Notes under the pieces: generated by a model | What the model was told of the DNA's origin: nothing | Seen by the model: only the letters and a program-made list of their open reading frames with translations | Databases searched by the model: none | Program-made: the position numbers and the translations under genes | In this document: one piece after another, positions 11,190 through 21,260 of the stretch | Layout of the letters: each line of letters starts with the position of its first letter | How positions within the stretch are numbered: the first letter of the stretch is position 1 | NCBI GenBank assembly: GCA_963971285.1 | Contig: OZ020259.1 | Location: 3,224,001-3,288,000 of the forward strand | From: Astropecten irregularis | Lineage: Eukaryota; Echinodermata; Asteroidea; Paxillosida; Astropectinidae | DNA length: 64,000 nt | Reading direction: 5' to 3'

Positions 11190-12017
11190 ATGAAACTTCA
11201 TCATTTGATGGATAACAAAATCGGTCGAGCAATCTGCGGAGAGTTTCGTCTGCGGCATGACGACGTCTCGCGCGCCTGCGCGGCAGACGCGGGGCTGGAA
11301 ATGGCGGGAAAACTCGACCACCACCATCAACTGGAGGTGAACGCAAACAAGACGTACGGTGCATCACACGGATCGCAGACGTCACCCGTTTCGCCGTACA
11401 ACAACGATGATGACGGATTCAACGACAACAACGCTGAGGATCTGAAAGGCTCCGCGGATCTGCTGGATGTGTGCGGGCTGGTGACCGAGGACTCGGGCAT
11501 CTCGGAGAACTCTCTCTGTCTGACGGAGGAGCTGGAAGCGGAGAAGATCCTTGATGACATCACGGAGAGGGATGAGTCTATCGATGATGTCACAGACTCC
11601 GAGGAGTCAAGCGCGGCTTCGACTAACGGGGCTCGAGACCGGGCCACCAGCCTGTGCTGCGCCGGCGACAGCTCGCGGACTATCGGTCAGATCAGGGAGA
11701 GTTTAGAGCAGAAGGTCCGGCGGCTGCGGGACGAAAAAGCTGCAGTGGACGAGAAGATTCGATTAGCCCAGGAAGAGGAGGACCTCCGCATGCGCGAGAA
11801 GAACAAGCTGAAGCAACAGCTCGTGGTGCACCGGAGAGACCGCCTGAAAAAGGTGATCGCCGAATTGAAACGGAAACTGGAAGACCAAAGCATTCGACTG
11901 CAGGTGACATACAGTACTCTCATCTCGCTGCAGAGAAACATTTTTCGGCACAGGAGCTTCAGCCACCCTAAGCCATCGCACAATCCAAGAGACTCGTCGT
12001 TGGAGGCGCCCTTCTGA
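11190..12017 (+). CDS. Unrecognised coiled-coil protein (275 aa)
   Basis: I do not recognise this family. The start has A at -3 (AACCATG), and the same frame carries a TAA a short way upstream, so translation most likely begins here within a spliced exon starting at 11099. Residues 1-70 are low-complexity with a His-rich patch. Residues 75-155 are strongly acidic and Ser-rich (ILDDITERDESIDD, DSEESS), as in regulated scaffold proteins. Residues ~162-245 form a charged heptad-like helix (IRESLEQKVRRLRDEKAAVDE ... LKKVIAELKRKLEDQ), predicted to be a coiled coil. The tail is basic and Ser/Pro-rich (RHRSFSHPKP). There is no signal peptide or membrane segment, so the protein is likely cytoplasmic or nuclear. 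Codon usage is GC-rich relative to the flanks, and antisense frames over the same bases are shadows. CAG|GTGACA near 11903 could be an alternative donor, but the frame stays protein-like beyond it. Confidence 0.8.
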   Translation: MKLHHLMDNKIGRAICGEFRLRHDDVSRACAADAGLEMAGKLDHHHQLEVNANKTYGASHGSQTSPVSPYNNDDDGFNDNNAEDLKGSADLLDVCGLVTEDSGISENSLCLTEELEAEKILDDITERDESIDDVTDSEESSAASTNGARDRATSLCCAGDSSRTIGQIRESLEQKVRRLRDEKAAVDEKIRLAQEEEDLRMREKNKLKQQLVVHRRDRLKKVIAELKRKLEDQSIRLQVTYSTLISLQRNIFRHRSFSHPKPSHNPRDSSLEAPF

Positions 12018-12280
12018 GTCCAATGGCTGATAGAGGGCGCCATTGTTTAAGACATAGAGTGGATAGCGCCGAGGGCGCTTGAACGAATGCAATGAATTTT
12101 GACTACGGTATATTAATGTATAAAGGTGCTGCACATTGCGGCAGTATACTTAGGTCTTCACTGGATGGCTGGAAGAATGTTGGTCTTCCTATGAATTATT
12201 CATGAAGCGAAAGCCTGTTACTGGAGGTTACAACAAGTAGCGAGGTGCCGACTGTTTACTGCGGCATGCAGAAATAAAAG
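12018..12280 (+). terminator. 3'UTR and poly(A) signal of the coiled-coil gene
   Basis: A canonical AATAAA lies at 12273-12278, about 255 nt downstream of the stop at 12015-12017, and gives a plausible short 3'UTR. The next element, an inverted-repeat MITE, starts at 12281, so the signal lies directly against, or possibly derives from, the insertion boundary. A TAGAGGGCGC motif lies at 12031-12040. Confidence 0.6.
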
Positions 12281-12518
12281 TTAGGGCCTTTAGGAAACCA
12301 GGCTTGAGGCTAGGCTTGGAAATTATTTCACTAACACCATTTGAGGCCAACAAAACGAAATGAGGGGATAAGGCCACATGACGAAGCCGAAGAAAGGCTC
12401 CAGCTTCGCCGCCATGTTATATCTCACACCCTTCGTCTCATTTAGGACACAAAATGGCATGCAGTAGTAAAATAAATCCCAAGCCTAGCACCAGACCTCA
12501 TTTTGTAAAGACCCTAAG
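12281..12518. mobile_element. Inverted-repeat element, AGGCTTGAGGCTAGGCTTGG family, copy 1
   Basis: The left end reads TTAGGGCCTTTAGGAAACCA. The right end, read in reverse, is ACTTAGGGTCTTTACAAAAT followed by GCTAGGCTTGGG, giving imperfect inverted ends. The interior (AAACGAAATGAGGGG, CCGAAGAAAGG) recurs in inverted order at about 50491-50720. Confidence 0.65.
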
Positions 12519-13479
12519 TATTTTAATTGGCGCCTAATTCGTATTTGGGCCCTCGGTTGCTATCCACGTCCACCGCACTGTCAATGAATACTGTAGGTAT
12601 GCATCAACGGACCGTCGTGTTACAAATCGTCGCGATTTCCTAACGTGTTACCGCCCCAAAAAAGTATTTTGGTACCCAAGTTGTATAACCACGTGTCGGA
12701 AAAAAATCTCGAATTTGCGATCAAAATAAAAACCCTCATTGTTTTAGAATGTTAGATAAACAATGGAAATACTCCCGATTTGGCTATACATACAGCAAGA
12801 GTGAAATTGGTGACGCTTTTTGTACGTTTTGAGAGCGAGCAATAACTTTAAAATGATTTATTGCTATCGTTTGCGCGATATTTGAACTTGTGGGTAATTT
12901 CTGAAAATTCATGAGGTTGATAATCCTAGACCCATTTTATTTGCAGTCATCTGCACAATTAGTTTTGTTTTGTTGATGTTATTTTCCAAATAAAATGCAC
13001 TCCTAAAATAATTTGTTCGACATGGCAATACGGAAGATTCACAATAGTGCGCCACCATGAGTTTGCAACGCGTTGGCCAATCACATCTAGACTTCGGTGA
13101 AATTACCACAACTTTGCACATGGCCTGCCGTCATCACTGCATGCATGGTGGCCACAGATACAAAAACAGACTATCGGGAAATGTGATTAAGTAAAAGACC
13201 TTTTCAAGAAGTTTGTATGTATTTTTAACAGAACAACCAAAGTTTAAATTATAATTACTGCTGAGAATCGATTTATGCTGTTCCTTACCTGAGTTACGGT
13301 GGCCAGTGGCCAGCCCTTCACCAATTTAGTATTTGTGTTTCCTTTCATGCTCCGAGAACCATCTTCCTCAGCTTTCTGTAATCTATAAGGCCAAGGTAGA
13401 CGATGTTTGGTGTTAAAGCACAATAGTGAAGTAATTGGAATATCATACTTAAGTTGTCTCTGCTGGAATAACCCTATAA
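12519..13479. other. No gene recognised
   Basis: This is AT-rich noncoding sequence. No exon-like frame or clear repeat was found. Confidence 0.4.
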
Positions 13480-13783
13480 TAAGGCCAAGGCTATACGCCG
13501 TGCTACTGCCGGGCCGAACTAAAAAAAATCAAGTTTGGCACGGCAATGAGCATGGCGTTTACCGTGAATTGGACTCGGCAAATTGAGTTCGGCACGGCAA
13601 GCTCTTTTGCTAGACAAGGTCTGCCGCGCTATCGGTATTCGGAACAGCAGTGGTGCGACACTTTCAATTAAGCTCGGCGTTTAGCGCAACTGCCGCGATA
13701 CTGCTGTGCTATTGCTGCACTCATTTGATTTAAGTTCGGCACGGCATGCCGTGGCAGTAGCACGGCGTATAGTCTTGGTCTTA
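13480..13783. mobile_element. MITE with ACTATACGCCGTGCTACTGCC ends
   Basis: The left end TAAGGCCAAGGCTATACGCC continues as GTGCTACTGCCG. The right end is its complement (GGCAGTAGCACGGCGTATAG then TCTTGGTCTTA), giving about 32-bp inverted ends. The interior repeats GGCACGGCA several times and is GC-richer than the surroundings. A TAA/TTA target duplication is possible. Confidence 0.85.
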
Positions 13784-14204
13784 GTGGTTTCGTTGTTTTT
13801 TGGTCTATGCAAGTTCTGTGGAATGCAAATCCAGCTCACGGTGTTGAGAACATCAATAGTTTTTGTGGTTGTAGATTAGTGTTCTAATTCCCTTGTGTGT
13901 ATACATAGGGCCAGTCGGTTTCTCCGTAGGCCTATAGTAGTTAGAACTGAAAAGTGGTAATTAATAACTGTGAAGAATAGAATCCCCATTGCAACTACGG
14001 TGTTAAATGTAACTTTGATAATTATACGCACAATTTCCTTTGGTTTGTCTGTGAATGTACTTAAAAACATTGTCCTAATAAATGGGATCAATTTCACGGA
14101 AATTGTTAACAGAGTCACAACTTGAGGACACGTGCCAATAATAATATTATGGTTAAGCAATCGCAGGTTTTTTAACCAAGCAATATGCATTATGGGTGGT
14201 AATA
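13784..14204. other. No gene recognised
   Basis: This is noncoding sequence. A 118-codon minus-strand frame (13876-14232) encodes a hydrophobic peptide, but it overlaps the adjacent repeat and matches no family I know. Confidence 0.35.
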
Positions 14205-14466
14205 GGCTCAATTTCATGGTTTTGCTTACCACATAAAAAATGCGCTTATAATCCTCATTCTCATGCAGTTTATAGTTTGCACCGATTTTCTTTGCTAGCA
14301 GAGTAAGCGGGAATTGTCATTAACTACGTGAACTGTGCACAGGCACAGTTGAAATGTTCTCCCTAATCCATGAAATAAATATAATTTCGTAAGCACAGAA
14401 TTAGTGTATGCTCCCGTAAGCGCCGATTCTACGCGTACGGTAAGCAGAACCGGGAAATTGGGCCCT
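14205..14466. mobile_element. Diverged MITE of the GGCCAATTTCA group
   Basis: The left side reads GGCTCAATTTCATGGTTTTG with a CTTACCA subterminal block. The right side reads GGTAAGCAGAACCGGGAAATTGGGCCC. The ends are imperfect complements and resemble the better-preserved copies at 8841 and 31659. Confidence 0.5.
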
Positions 14467-15069
14467 GTAATTGCTTAGCAATACATTAATGTAAAAAAAA
14501 TTGTGGAAACTTTAACTCTGTAAAAATTGCAAGATGGTACTTTTACGAAAATATAAAGCGAATTTTGACTTGGACAAATTCACATAGGACAAAAAATGTT
14601 GGTCCAAGTTGTTCGATTTCGCGGATGCCTATACTTAACGGTGCCAAAGATATGCCTAACTTTAGCATGATAAACGAACTGGAATTTTGACCAACTGAGA
14701 ATTTCAGGGATAATGAAAGTTTGTTATCTGAGAAAAAGGAAATCGGTCAAATTGTTGTCGGCATAAAACTTAACTTACTCTCCATAACTGGCCTAGTAAT
14801 TAATATTATAAATAATGGCTGGTGTTATTTTTAATGTACAGACTTCCTGATATGCATTACATCATCATTGGAATATTTTGTTTTGATTAAAGAATGTTGT
14901 ACATTAATGTTTATATACCAAAGTTACAACCAGTAAGCATTCAGTCATGCAGGTTTGCAAAAATTTTTTTAATTTGTTTCACTACAGTATTATCAGAGAA
15001 CAGTTACTTTACACATGGACTTTCTCGTAAAAGGGCGCCCTCTTGCGCTCAATCGAAAACTCATAACTT
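14467..15069. other. No gene recognised
   Basis: This is AT-rich noncoding sequence leading up to the large minisatellite. No supported features. Confidence 0.4.
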
Positions 15070-16330
15070 TCACTCATAATGACTGGAGTTGAGTTGAGTC
15101 ATTCTCACATAATGACTGGAGTCGAGTGAAGTCATTCTCTCATAATGACTGGAGTATAGTCTACTCATTCACTCATATGACTGGAGTCGAGTCGAGTCAA
15201 TCGCTTGACTGGAGTCAAGTCGAGTCAATCGATTATGACTGGAGTTGAGTTGAGTCAATCGATTATGACTGGAGTCGAGTTGAGTCATTTATTTATAATG
15301 ACCGGAGTTGAGTCGAGTCAATCACTTCTGACTGGAGTCGAGTCGAGTCATTTATTTATAATGACTGGAGTTGAGTCGAGTCAATCACTTCTGACTGGAG
15401 TCGAGTCGAGTAATTCATTTATAATGACCGGAGTTGAGTCGAGTCAATCACTTCTGACTGAAGTCAAGTCGAGTCATTTATTTATAATGACTGGAGTTGA
15501 GTCGAGTCAATCACTTCTGACTGGAGTCGAGTCGAGTCATTTATTTATAATGACTGGAGTTGAGTTGAGTCAATCACTTCTGACTGGAGTCGAGTCGAGT
15601 CATTTATTTATAATGACCGGAGTTGAGTCGAGTCAATCACTTCTGACTGGAGTCGAGTCGAGTCATTTATTTATAATGACTGGAGTTGAGTCGAGTCAAT
15701 CACTTCTGACTGGAGTCGAGTCGAGTAATTCATTTATAATGACTGGAGTTGAGTCGAGTCAATCGCTTATGACTGGAGTCGAGTTGAGTAATTCATTTAT
15801 AATGACTGGAGTCGAGTCGAGTCAATCGCTTATGACTGGAGTCGAGTCGAGTAATTCATTTATAATGACTGGAGTCGAGTCGAGTCAATCGCTTATGACT
15901 GGAGTCGAGTTGAGTAATTCATTTATAATGACTGGAGTTGAGTCGAGTCAATTGCTTACGACTGGAGTCGAGTCGAGTAATTCATTTATAATGACTGGAG
16001 TCGAGTCGAGTCAATCACTTATGACTGGAGTCAAGTCGAGTCAATCGCTTATGACTGAAGTCAAGTCGAGTCATTTATTTATGATGACTGGAGTCGAGTT
16101 GAGTCATTTATTTATAATGACTGGAGTTGAGTCGAGTCAATCGCTTATGACTGGAGTCGAGTCGAGTAATTCATTTATAATGACTGGAGTCGAGTTGACT
16201 AGTCAATCACTTATGACTGGAGTCAAGTCGAGTCATTTATTTATAACGACTGGGGTCAAGTCGAGTCAATTGCTTATGACTGGAGTCAAGTCGAGTCAGT
16301 CACTCATAATGACTGGAGTCGATTCCTGGC
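15070..16330 (+). repeat. 63-bp GAGTC-rich minisatellite with a 391-codon open frame
   Basis: About 40 subunits of the form ATGACTGGAGTCGAGTCGAG alternate as 30-bp (ending CAATCACTT or CAATCGCTT) and 33-bp (ending CATTTATTTATA) versions, giving a 63-bp higher-order period. Because 63 is a multiple of three, one plus-strand frame stays open from 15205 to 16380 and would encode a monotonous MTGVESSQSL / LTGVESSHLFI repeat. The first ~130 bp are less regular. I treat it as satellite DNA: the predicted peptide has no flanking unique domain, no splice context and no signal peptide. Expression has not been excluded. Confidence 0.9.
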
Positions 16331-16585
16331 GATTCAACTTTTTGCTCGCTGTGAGTCCATTATTGAGTCAAGTCTTTTAATTTCTCGGAGTGAGTGCAAG
16401 CCACCTGACTCCACAATTAGTCATGTAAATAAAGGAAACGTGTGTAAATTTGTAGAACAGTGTTTTTTTTTACACAAAGGGTTTCAAAATTATACGAGGA
16501 ATTCATTAATTGGAGAAGGTATGGTGTTTACTTTAATAAGTCGGTTTATAATTGCCCCTCCCCCTCCCCCTCCCCCTCCCCCAAG

Positions 16586-16632
<47 letters not shown>

Positions 16633-17262
16633 CCAACAACCAAACCGAGAAGTTCAATAGAAAAGGAAGTTAAAATGCCATGTTGAGTTTTCTTCTTGGC
16701 AAAAATTAAAGTTTGTCACATTTTTTTTTATGGATCGAGTAGGCCTCCGTACAGGTATTTTGTACAGTACAGTGGTCATGCAACCAGTTGTTCTTTACTA
16801 CATGCAGTGCAGACATAATTACTGTGATCAGTGTACACAGAAAGAACGCCTAAATTCGAAGTAATAATTTTGAAAAAATTGACCAGAAAATTACCTTGAG
16901 GTCAGCTGATCTAAGATATATCCACAAAAACAGACGTATATGCTCAAGAAATCCTTCCGCACTGTGTAAACTGGGCAAGTGTTCGAACATGTAAACACAC
17001 CAACTGCACGTTGTCTCCTTGCCGTGATAAACAGCGCCCTCATTCGGGCATCCTGATTTTATTCTTAAACAGTAACAGCAGCTGAGGAAATGATAGCGGA
17101 AAATGGACTTCCTCAATTCATTAAGCTGAAGTATGCCGGGGTTAAATGAATGTCAAACGGTCGAATGTGTTATTATTACTACTTGAGAAAAAAGAATACC
17201 AAGTCCCTATACTGTTTGTATTATTTTGTTCTTAGACAATACTTGATGTCAGTAAATTTTAA
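16331..17262. other. No gene; contains (CCCCCT)n and (AACAACATC)n microsatellites
   Basis: A pyrimidine run, CCCCTCCCCCT repeated, occupies about 16555-16582. It is followed by (AACAACATC)n/(CAA)n from about 16585 to 16645. The C-rich tract could form i-motif structure or, on the opposite strand, G-quadruplex structure. The remaining sequence shows no exon-like features. Confidence 0.7.
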
Positions 17263-17454
17263 AGGTAGTATCATACTTTGGTAACATACCGAAACAGAAT
17301 ACTTTGACCGTTTTTCGCTGTTTTCTCAAAACGTGGGTACCGCAATGGACTGAAAATGTTCACAGATGACTATAACTGAATGCATCATCCTTGATATTTT
17401 TTTCCGTGAATCTGTATTATTTTCTTTGATAAAAACCAAAGTATGATATAACCT
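17263..17454 (-). mobile_element. TTAA-flanked MITE (family A), internally shortened copy
   Basis: The copy is bounded by TTAA at 17259-17262 and 17455-17458. It begins AGGTAGTATCATACTTTGG and ends CCAAAGTATGATATAACCT. At 192 bp it has lost part of the middle compared with the 350-bp copies. Orientation is opposite to the copy at 19589. Confidence 0.85.
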
Positions 17455-17697
17455 TTAAGGGGCTGCTTTAACGCACAACTTGGATGGAGATCTACAAAAA
17501 ATATAAAAGTTTATATCGAAATGAAGAATGCCAAATTTCCCCAGCTTTATGTGTGATTATAAAGACAAACGGTGTGAATAAATGAATTATATCATAACGT
17601 CAGAACAGTGTACAGGTTGTCTTTGTTGGAAAATCATTTATTAATTTGGAATTAATTATGCATGTATAATTATGCGAGGCCGTGAAATTGGCACCCT

Positions 17698-17978
17698 GGG
17701 TCGATTTCACCAAACTCATCGTAACTTCCCATCAATCGTAAGTCATAATGATGCATTGCAGCCCTACGTAGGATACATTTGGTTATCCTTCGGAACTCGA
17801 GTTACGATTAATCGTTCGGGGTTCGATTTCACGAAGCCTTGCGATCGATTGTAACTCCAGTTACGAAGGATAAACCCATCCGGGGGCCTATCCCACGTAG
17901 GGTTTCAATGCATCATAAGTCCTACGATTCAGTTACGAGGACTTTGGTGAAATCGACCCCGGCTTCGTGAAATCGACC
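17698..17978. mobile_element. Two head-to-head hairpin elements, GGGTCGATTTCACCAAA family
   Basis: A first copy starts GGGTCGATTTCACCAAACTC at 17698. It merges near 17820 with a second copy starting GGTTCGATTTCACGAAGCC in opposite order, which ends TTTGGTGAAATCGACCCC at 17959; a further GGCTTCGTGAAATCGACC closes at 17978. Shared internal blocks are CCTACGTAGG, ATGCATTGCA or its complement, and GAGTTACGA. Another copy lies at 27800-27937 and a diverged one at 58721. Confidence 0.7.
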
Positions 17979-18274
17979 ACATTTTCATTGAATCATAATA
18001 GAAAATTCCATTCCATGGAGATTCCACTCCACACATTATCCATAAAGGAACTGTTTTCTCAAGGGAGGTCTAACGCCTACACATTGATTGCCTGTTCAAA
18101 CAACATTCACTCGGTAGTCATCGACTTGTGATGAGACGAGCTAACAATCACACAGGGGACGGAAATTGCCGACACTAGAAGGAATAAGGAAGAAAAACAC
18201 TTCCAATGCAAAATGTCACCTTATCTTATAAGGCGCTCTGATGTGTCTCACTCAGAAGATTTTTATTATAATGG

Positions 18275-18650
18275 GGTTGGAGTTCTACGGTGCTCCACCT
18301 GCCATATTACTACTAATAACTACATAATTAATGTCTCGACAAGTTGACTTATTAAGCCCTATAAAAGTCGACTTACCGAGATAATTTATCCGTGCAAGAT
18401 GACATGGTGAAAACTAAGAAGTCGACATTTCCCAGACGATCGACATGCTGAAAGAAAAAAGTCGACTTATCCTAACAGTTAACCTTGCAAAGACGACTTA
18501 CTAAAACTGAGGCTAATAGACGACTAGATTCGCTTCGTTAACTTGGCCAGTCAAAATTATCAAGATAATGTTTATGTCGACTTTTGGATTTCACTAAAAG
18601 TTATCTTCTTGACATAATTATTGAGACAAAACGATTTTTACCATTAACAA
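18275..18650. mobile_element. AGTCGACTTA-rich inverted-repeat element, left member of a pair
   Basis: The element starts near GGAGTTCTACGGTGCTCCAC, with GTCGACTTA and AAGTCGACA motifs on both strands, and contains TTCGTTAACTTGGCCAGTC and TATGTCGACTTTTGG. The adjacent element at 18651-19105 has the same order of blocks. It is non-coding. Confidence 0.7.
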
Positions 18651-19105
18651 GTACGGAGCTCCACGAGTGCCATTCCACTTATCCAGATAACCACATAATT
18701 TATCTCACCCAGTCGACTTATTAAGACCTAAAAGTCGACATATCAAGATAGATTTGTTCATACAAGATGACTTAGTGAAAACTATGAAGTCGACATATCC
18801 TGATAATTTATCTCGCCAAGACGACTTACTGAAAGAAGAAAATCTACTATACTCTACTTATCCAAAGACGACTTATACTCAAACAGTCTGATTATAAGAC
18901 GACAATTATTATTAGATTCACTTCGTTGACTTGGCCAGACAAAATTATCAAGTTGATTTGTATGTCGACTTTTGGGTTTCACTATAAGTCATCTTGAGAC
19001 AAGACGACTTTTACCACTAAAAAGGTCGACTTGGCGAGATAAATCACTGCGGTTATATCTGGATAAGTGGAATATGGCACTCGGTCGTGGAGAGCCGTGG
19101 AGTTT
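18651..19105. mobile_element. AGTCGACTTA-rich inverted-repeat element, right member of a pair
   Basis: The left end, GCTCCACGAGTGCCATTCCA followed by CTTATCCAGATAACC and TTTATCTC, is mirrored at the right by GATAAATCACTGCGGTTATA, TCTGGATAAGTGGAATATGG and CACTCGG. The inverted ends therefore exceed 50 bp with small gaps. The interior carries repeated GTCGACTT/AAGTCGAC sites and parallels the left member, implying tandem insertion or duplication of one family. Confidence 0.8.
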
Positions 19106-19446
19106 GGGATATACCCGCGTGATTCGGGCAGGATGGAGGATTATCTGAGGTCATGACCCAGCCCGGCCGGAAATACGTGATTTTGCGTGAACTGAACAAC
19201 TAATTAAGAGCGGCTGCGTATAGGGATTGGTTTAAATTAATGATGTTTCCTATTAAAATATGCTGAGCGGCCATTTTGTATCACTCCGCAAGGCACGAAA
19301 AGAAACGGCACATAATTAAAATGTGCGTGTGTTATTTTTATTTTATTATAATTTCGGTTTTTTAAGAGGCGAAATATTGGTAGTGTCCCCAAGAGTCAAT
19401 TATGTTTGTTCGTACAAACAATTTTAATTAGCTATTAGGGAATCCA

Positions 19447-19469
19447 AAGTATGATATTACCTTTAAGTT
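19447..19469. mobile_element. Fragment of TTAA MITE family A
   Basis: Only the terminal repeat remains: CCAAAGTATGATATTACCT followed by TTAA. This is a solo end, too short to be sure of its history. Confidence 0.6.
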
Positions 19470-19588
19470 TCGATAAATAAATTGATGGTTTGAGGTAAAA
19501 TTTTCACACACATGGGTTAAGTATAACATACATTAATTGGTCTGAACAAAATTATCAAAGCTGTTCTGTGATCTTACCATGGCCTTAA

Positions 19589-19934
19589 AGGTAATATACT
19601 TTGGTTTTTATCAAAGAAATACAGATTCATGGGCAAATATACCAAGACAGATACAGTAACAGTCATCTGTGAACATTGCAGTCCAATGTGGTGCCCACGT
19701 TTTCAGAAAATGGTGAAAAACGGCCACAGTATTTCTGAAGTCTTTTCTCTTTTATTTTTGATCAAAAAAATTTTCGGTCGTTGTTTTACTAATTTCTGGA
19801 TAAATACACCATTTCAGGTGAAAAATGTTAACGGTATGTTTCAACCACCACCACCGTCTCCATACCCTGTAAGTTATACGTATAAATCTGTGAACATTTC
19901 TGTTTTGGTTTCTTACCAAAGTATGATACTACCT
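19589..19934 (+). mobile_element. TTAA-flanked MITE (family A), full-length copy
   Basis: TTAA precedes the element at 19585-19588 and follows at 19935-19938. The element starts AGGTAATATACTTTGG and ends CCAAAGTATGATACTACCT. It is about 346 bp. The internal CAACAGTCATCTGTGAA-like, GTGCCCACGTTTT and TTTCTGGATAAATACACCATTT blocks are shared with the other copies. It has no transposase, so it would depend on a transposase supplied elsewhere. Confidence 0.9.
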
Positions 19935-20939
19935 TTAACTCTATGCGGTCAGTGTTCATTATATCCCCAGATGTGACTTCATCGCGTTACGCAGTCAAGA
20001 ATAGTTGGAGGTTGACCAGAAACAAAATCACCAGGTCACCGGGGAGGCTCCGTCTGAGGTCAGGGAACCACCCCGATGAGCTATTTTTGGAGGGTACCTC
20101 AAGGGAGGCCGGGGAGTTTGATGGATTCAAGATGGGACCTTTCCTCGACAGACGTCCCAGGATGAGGGGCAATTGATCGGATGCCAGCCCGAGTACGGGG
20201 ACAGAGCGCCGGAACGTTCCGTCTCCGAGTTCAATTTGGCTACTCTGATGCCGTGTTTAGGAATAAACAAAAAGCATGGGGCATTATGATAATGCGGGGA
20301 TGATTGCGGGCTTCGATTCCGCGGTCTCGCGATTATGTCGTTTCCGATTTTTTCGATAAATATTCGTTTCTCTTGTTCTCGATTATTCGTTTATTCTAGA
20401 ATTTATCCCTTTCTCTTCTGAGATCGGTATGGCCAATGTGAATTACCATGCATAATATTAATTGCGTAGGTCCATCGGAGCTGTGTCAGTGACAATCAAA
20501 GATATATAATTATAAATATTCAAAATTTCAGCTAGGTAAAAGAGATAGGCCTAGCTATGACGACAATTATCAACATTGACACAACGTACTGTACATCAGA
20601 ACTCAGTGAAAACAGCTCAGTGTAATATTGAACCTCCATGGGTACATGCACACCCACAAGAGAGGTAAAAAGTGAATCATTCAAACAGAATCATTCACAC
20701 AAGAAACCCATTAACTGAAGAAAAGTAAGTTTGCAAACCTAAACCAAATGTGATTGTTATTCTTAGCAAGCAATGCACAGCTATTATACAAATCGAATGC
20801 AATACACTGTATAGTTGGTGATCCTGTTTCAATCAAGACACTTTTCGTGCTAAGCAATTTAATAAATTATGTGCTTACAGCAGCCTTAAGTAAAAATTGT
20901 TTACTATTTTGCTTTATATAAAAATTGTGCCATTTCCCA
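19935..20939. other. No gene; moderately GC-rich unique stretch
   Basis: From about 19990 to 20340 the sequence is unlike the neighbouring AT-rich DNA and free of the repeats seen elsewhere. A 77-codon frame on the plus strand has no recognisable domain. It could be a conserved regulatory element or a decayed exon, and I cannot decide between these. The rest is AT-rich noncoding DNA. Confidence 0.35.
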
Positions 20940-21260
20940 GCGGCTGTGTATCTATAGGTTACCGCCAAACAGTGCGCTCATTGGGCGTTGCTGGCAGCGT
21001 GATATAGCCCCAGCATTTCCGGGGCGTGAATGAACACAAAATATCAACCACCTTGCAAAATAAGGGTCTCGTCTGCATGAGCCCAATGCATAAAAGCACG
21101 GGCAATGTCTAGACGCTACGCCAGGGCGTGGCCGTCCAGTGAGTGTCACCTGGGGCGTGGCCGGTGCTTTCCTGTCTCCTAGAGGCCACGCCTAAATTCA
21201 TTCGTTTATGCAGCACGTGCTAAGCGTGGAATTAGGACTTTTGTTGTAATAATTATAGAG
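20940..21260. other. GC-rich stretch with GGGCGTGGCC motifs
   Basis: Several Sp1/KLF-like motifs (GGCGTGGCC near 21126 and 21155; GGCCACGCC near 21184) cluster within 70 bp, together with a GAGTGTCACCTGGGG block. This could be a small regulatory region. No associated exon was identified. Confidence 0.3.

Noticed and set aside
13876-14232. 118-codon hydrophobic minus-strand frame (possible membrane protein)
   Set aside because: It overlaps a repeat of the GGCCAATTTCA group, and AT-rich DNA readily gives hydrophobic frames. There is no supporting splice site.
15205-16380. 391-aa repetitive protein as a gene
   Set aside because: It is fully explained by a 63-bp minisatellite whose unit is a multiple of three. 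There is no flanking unique coding sequence or splice context.
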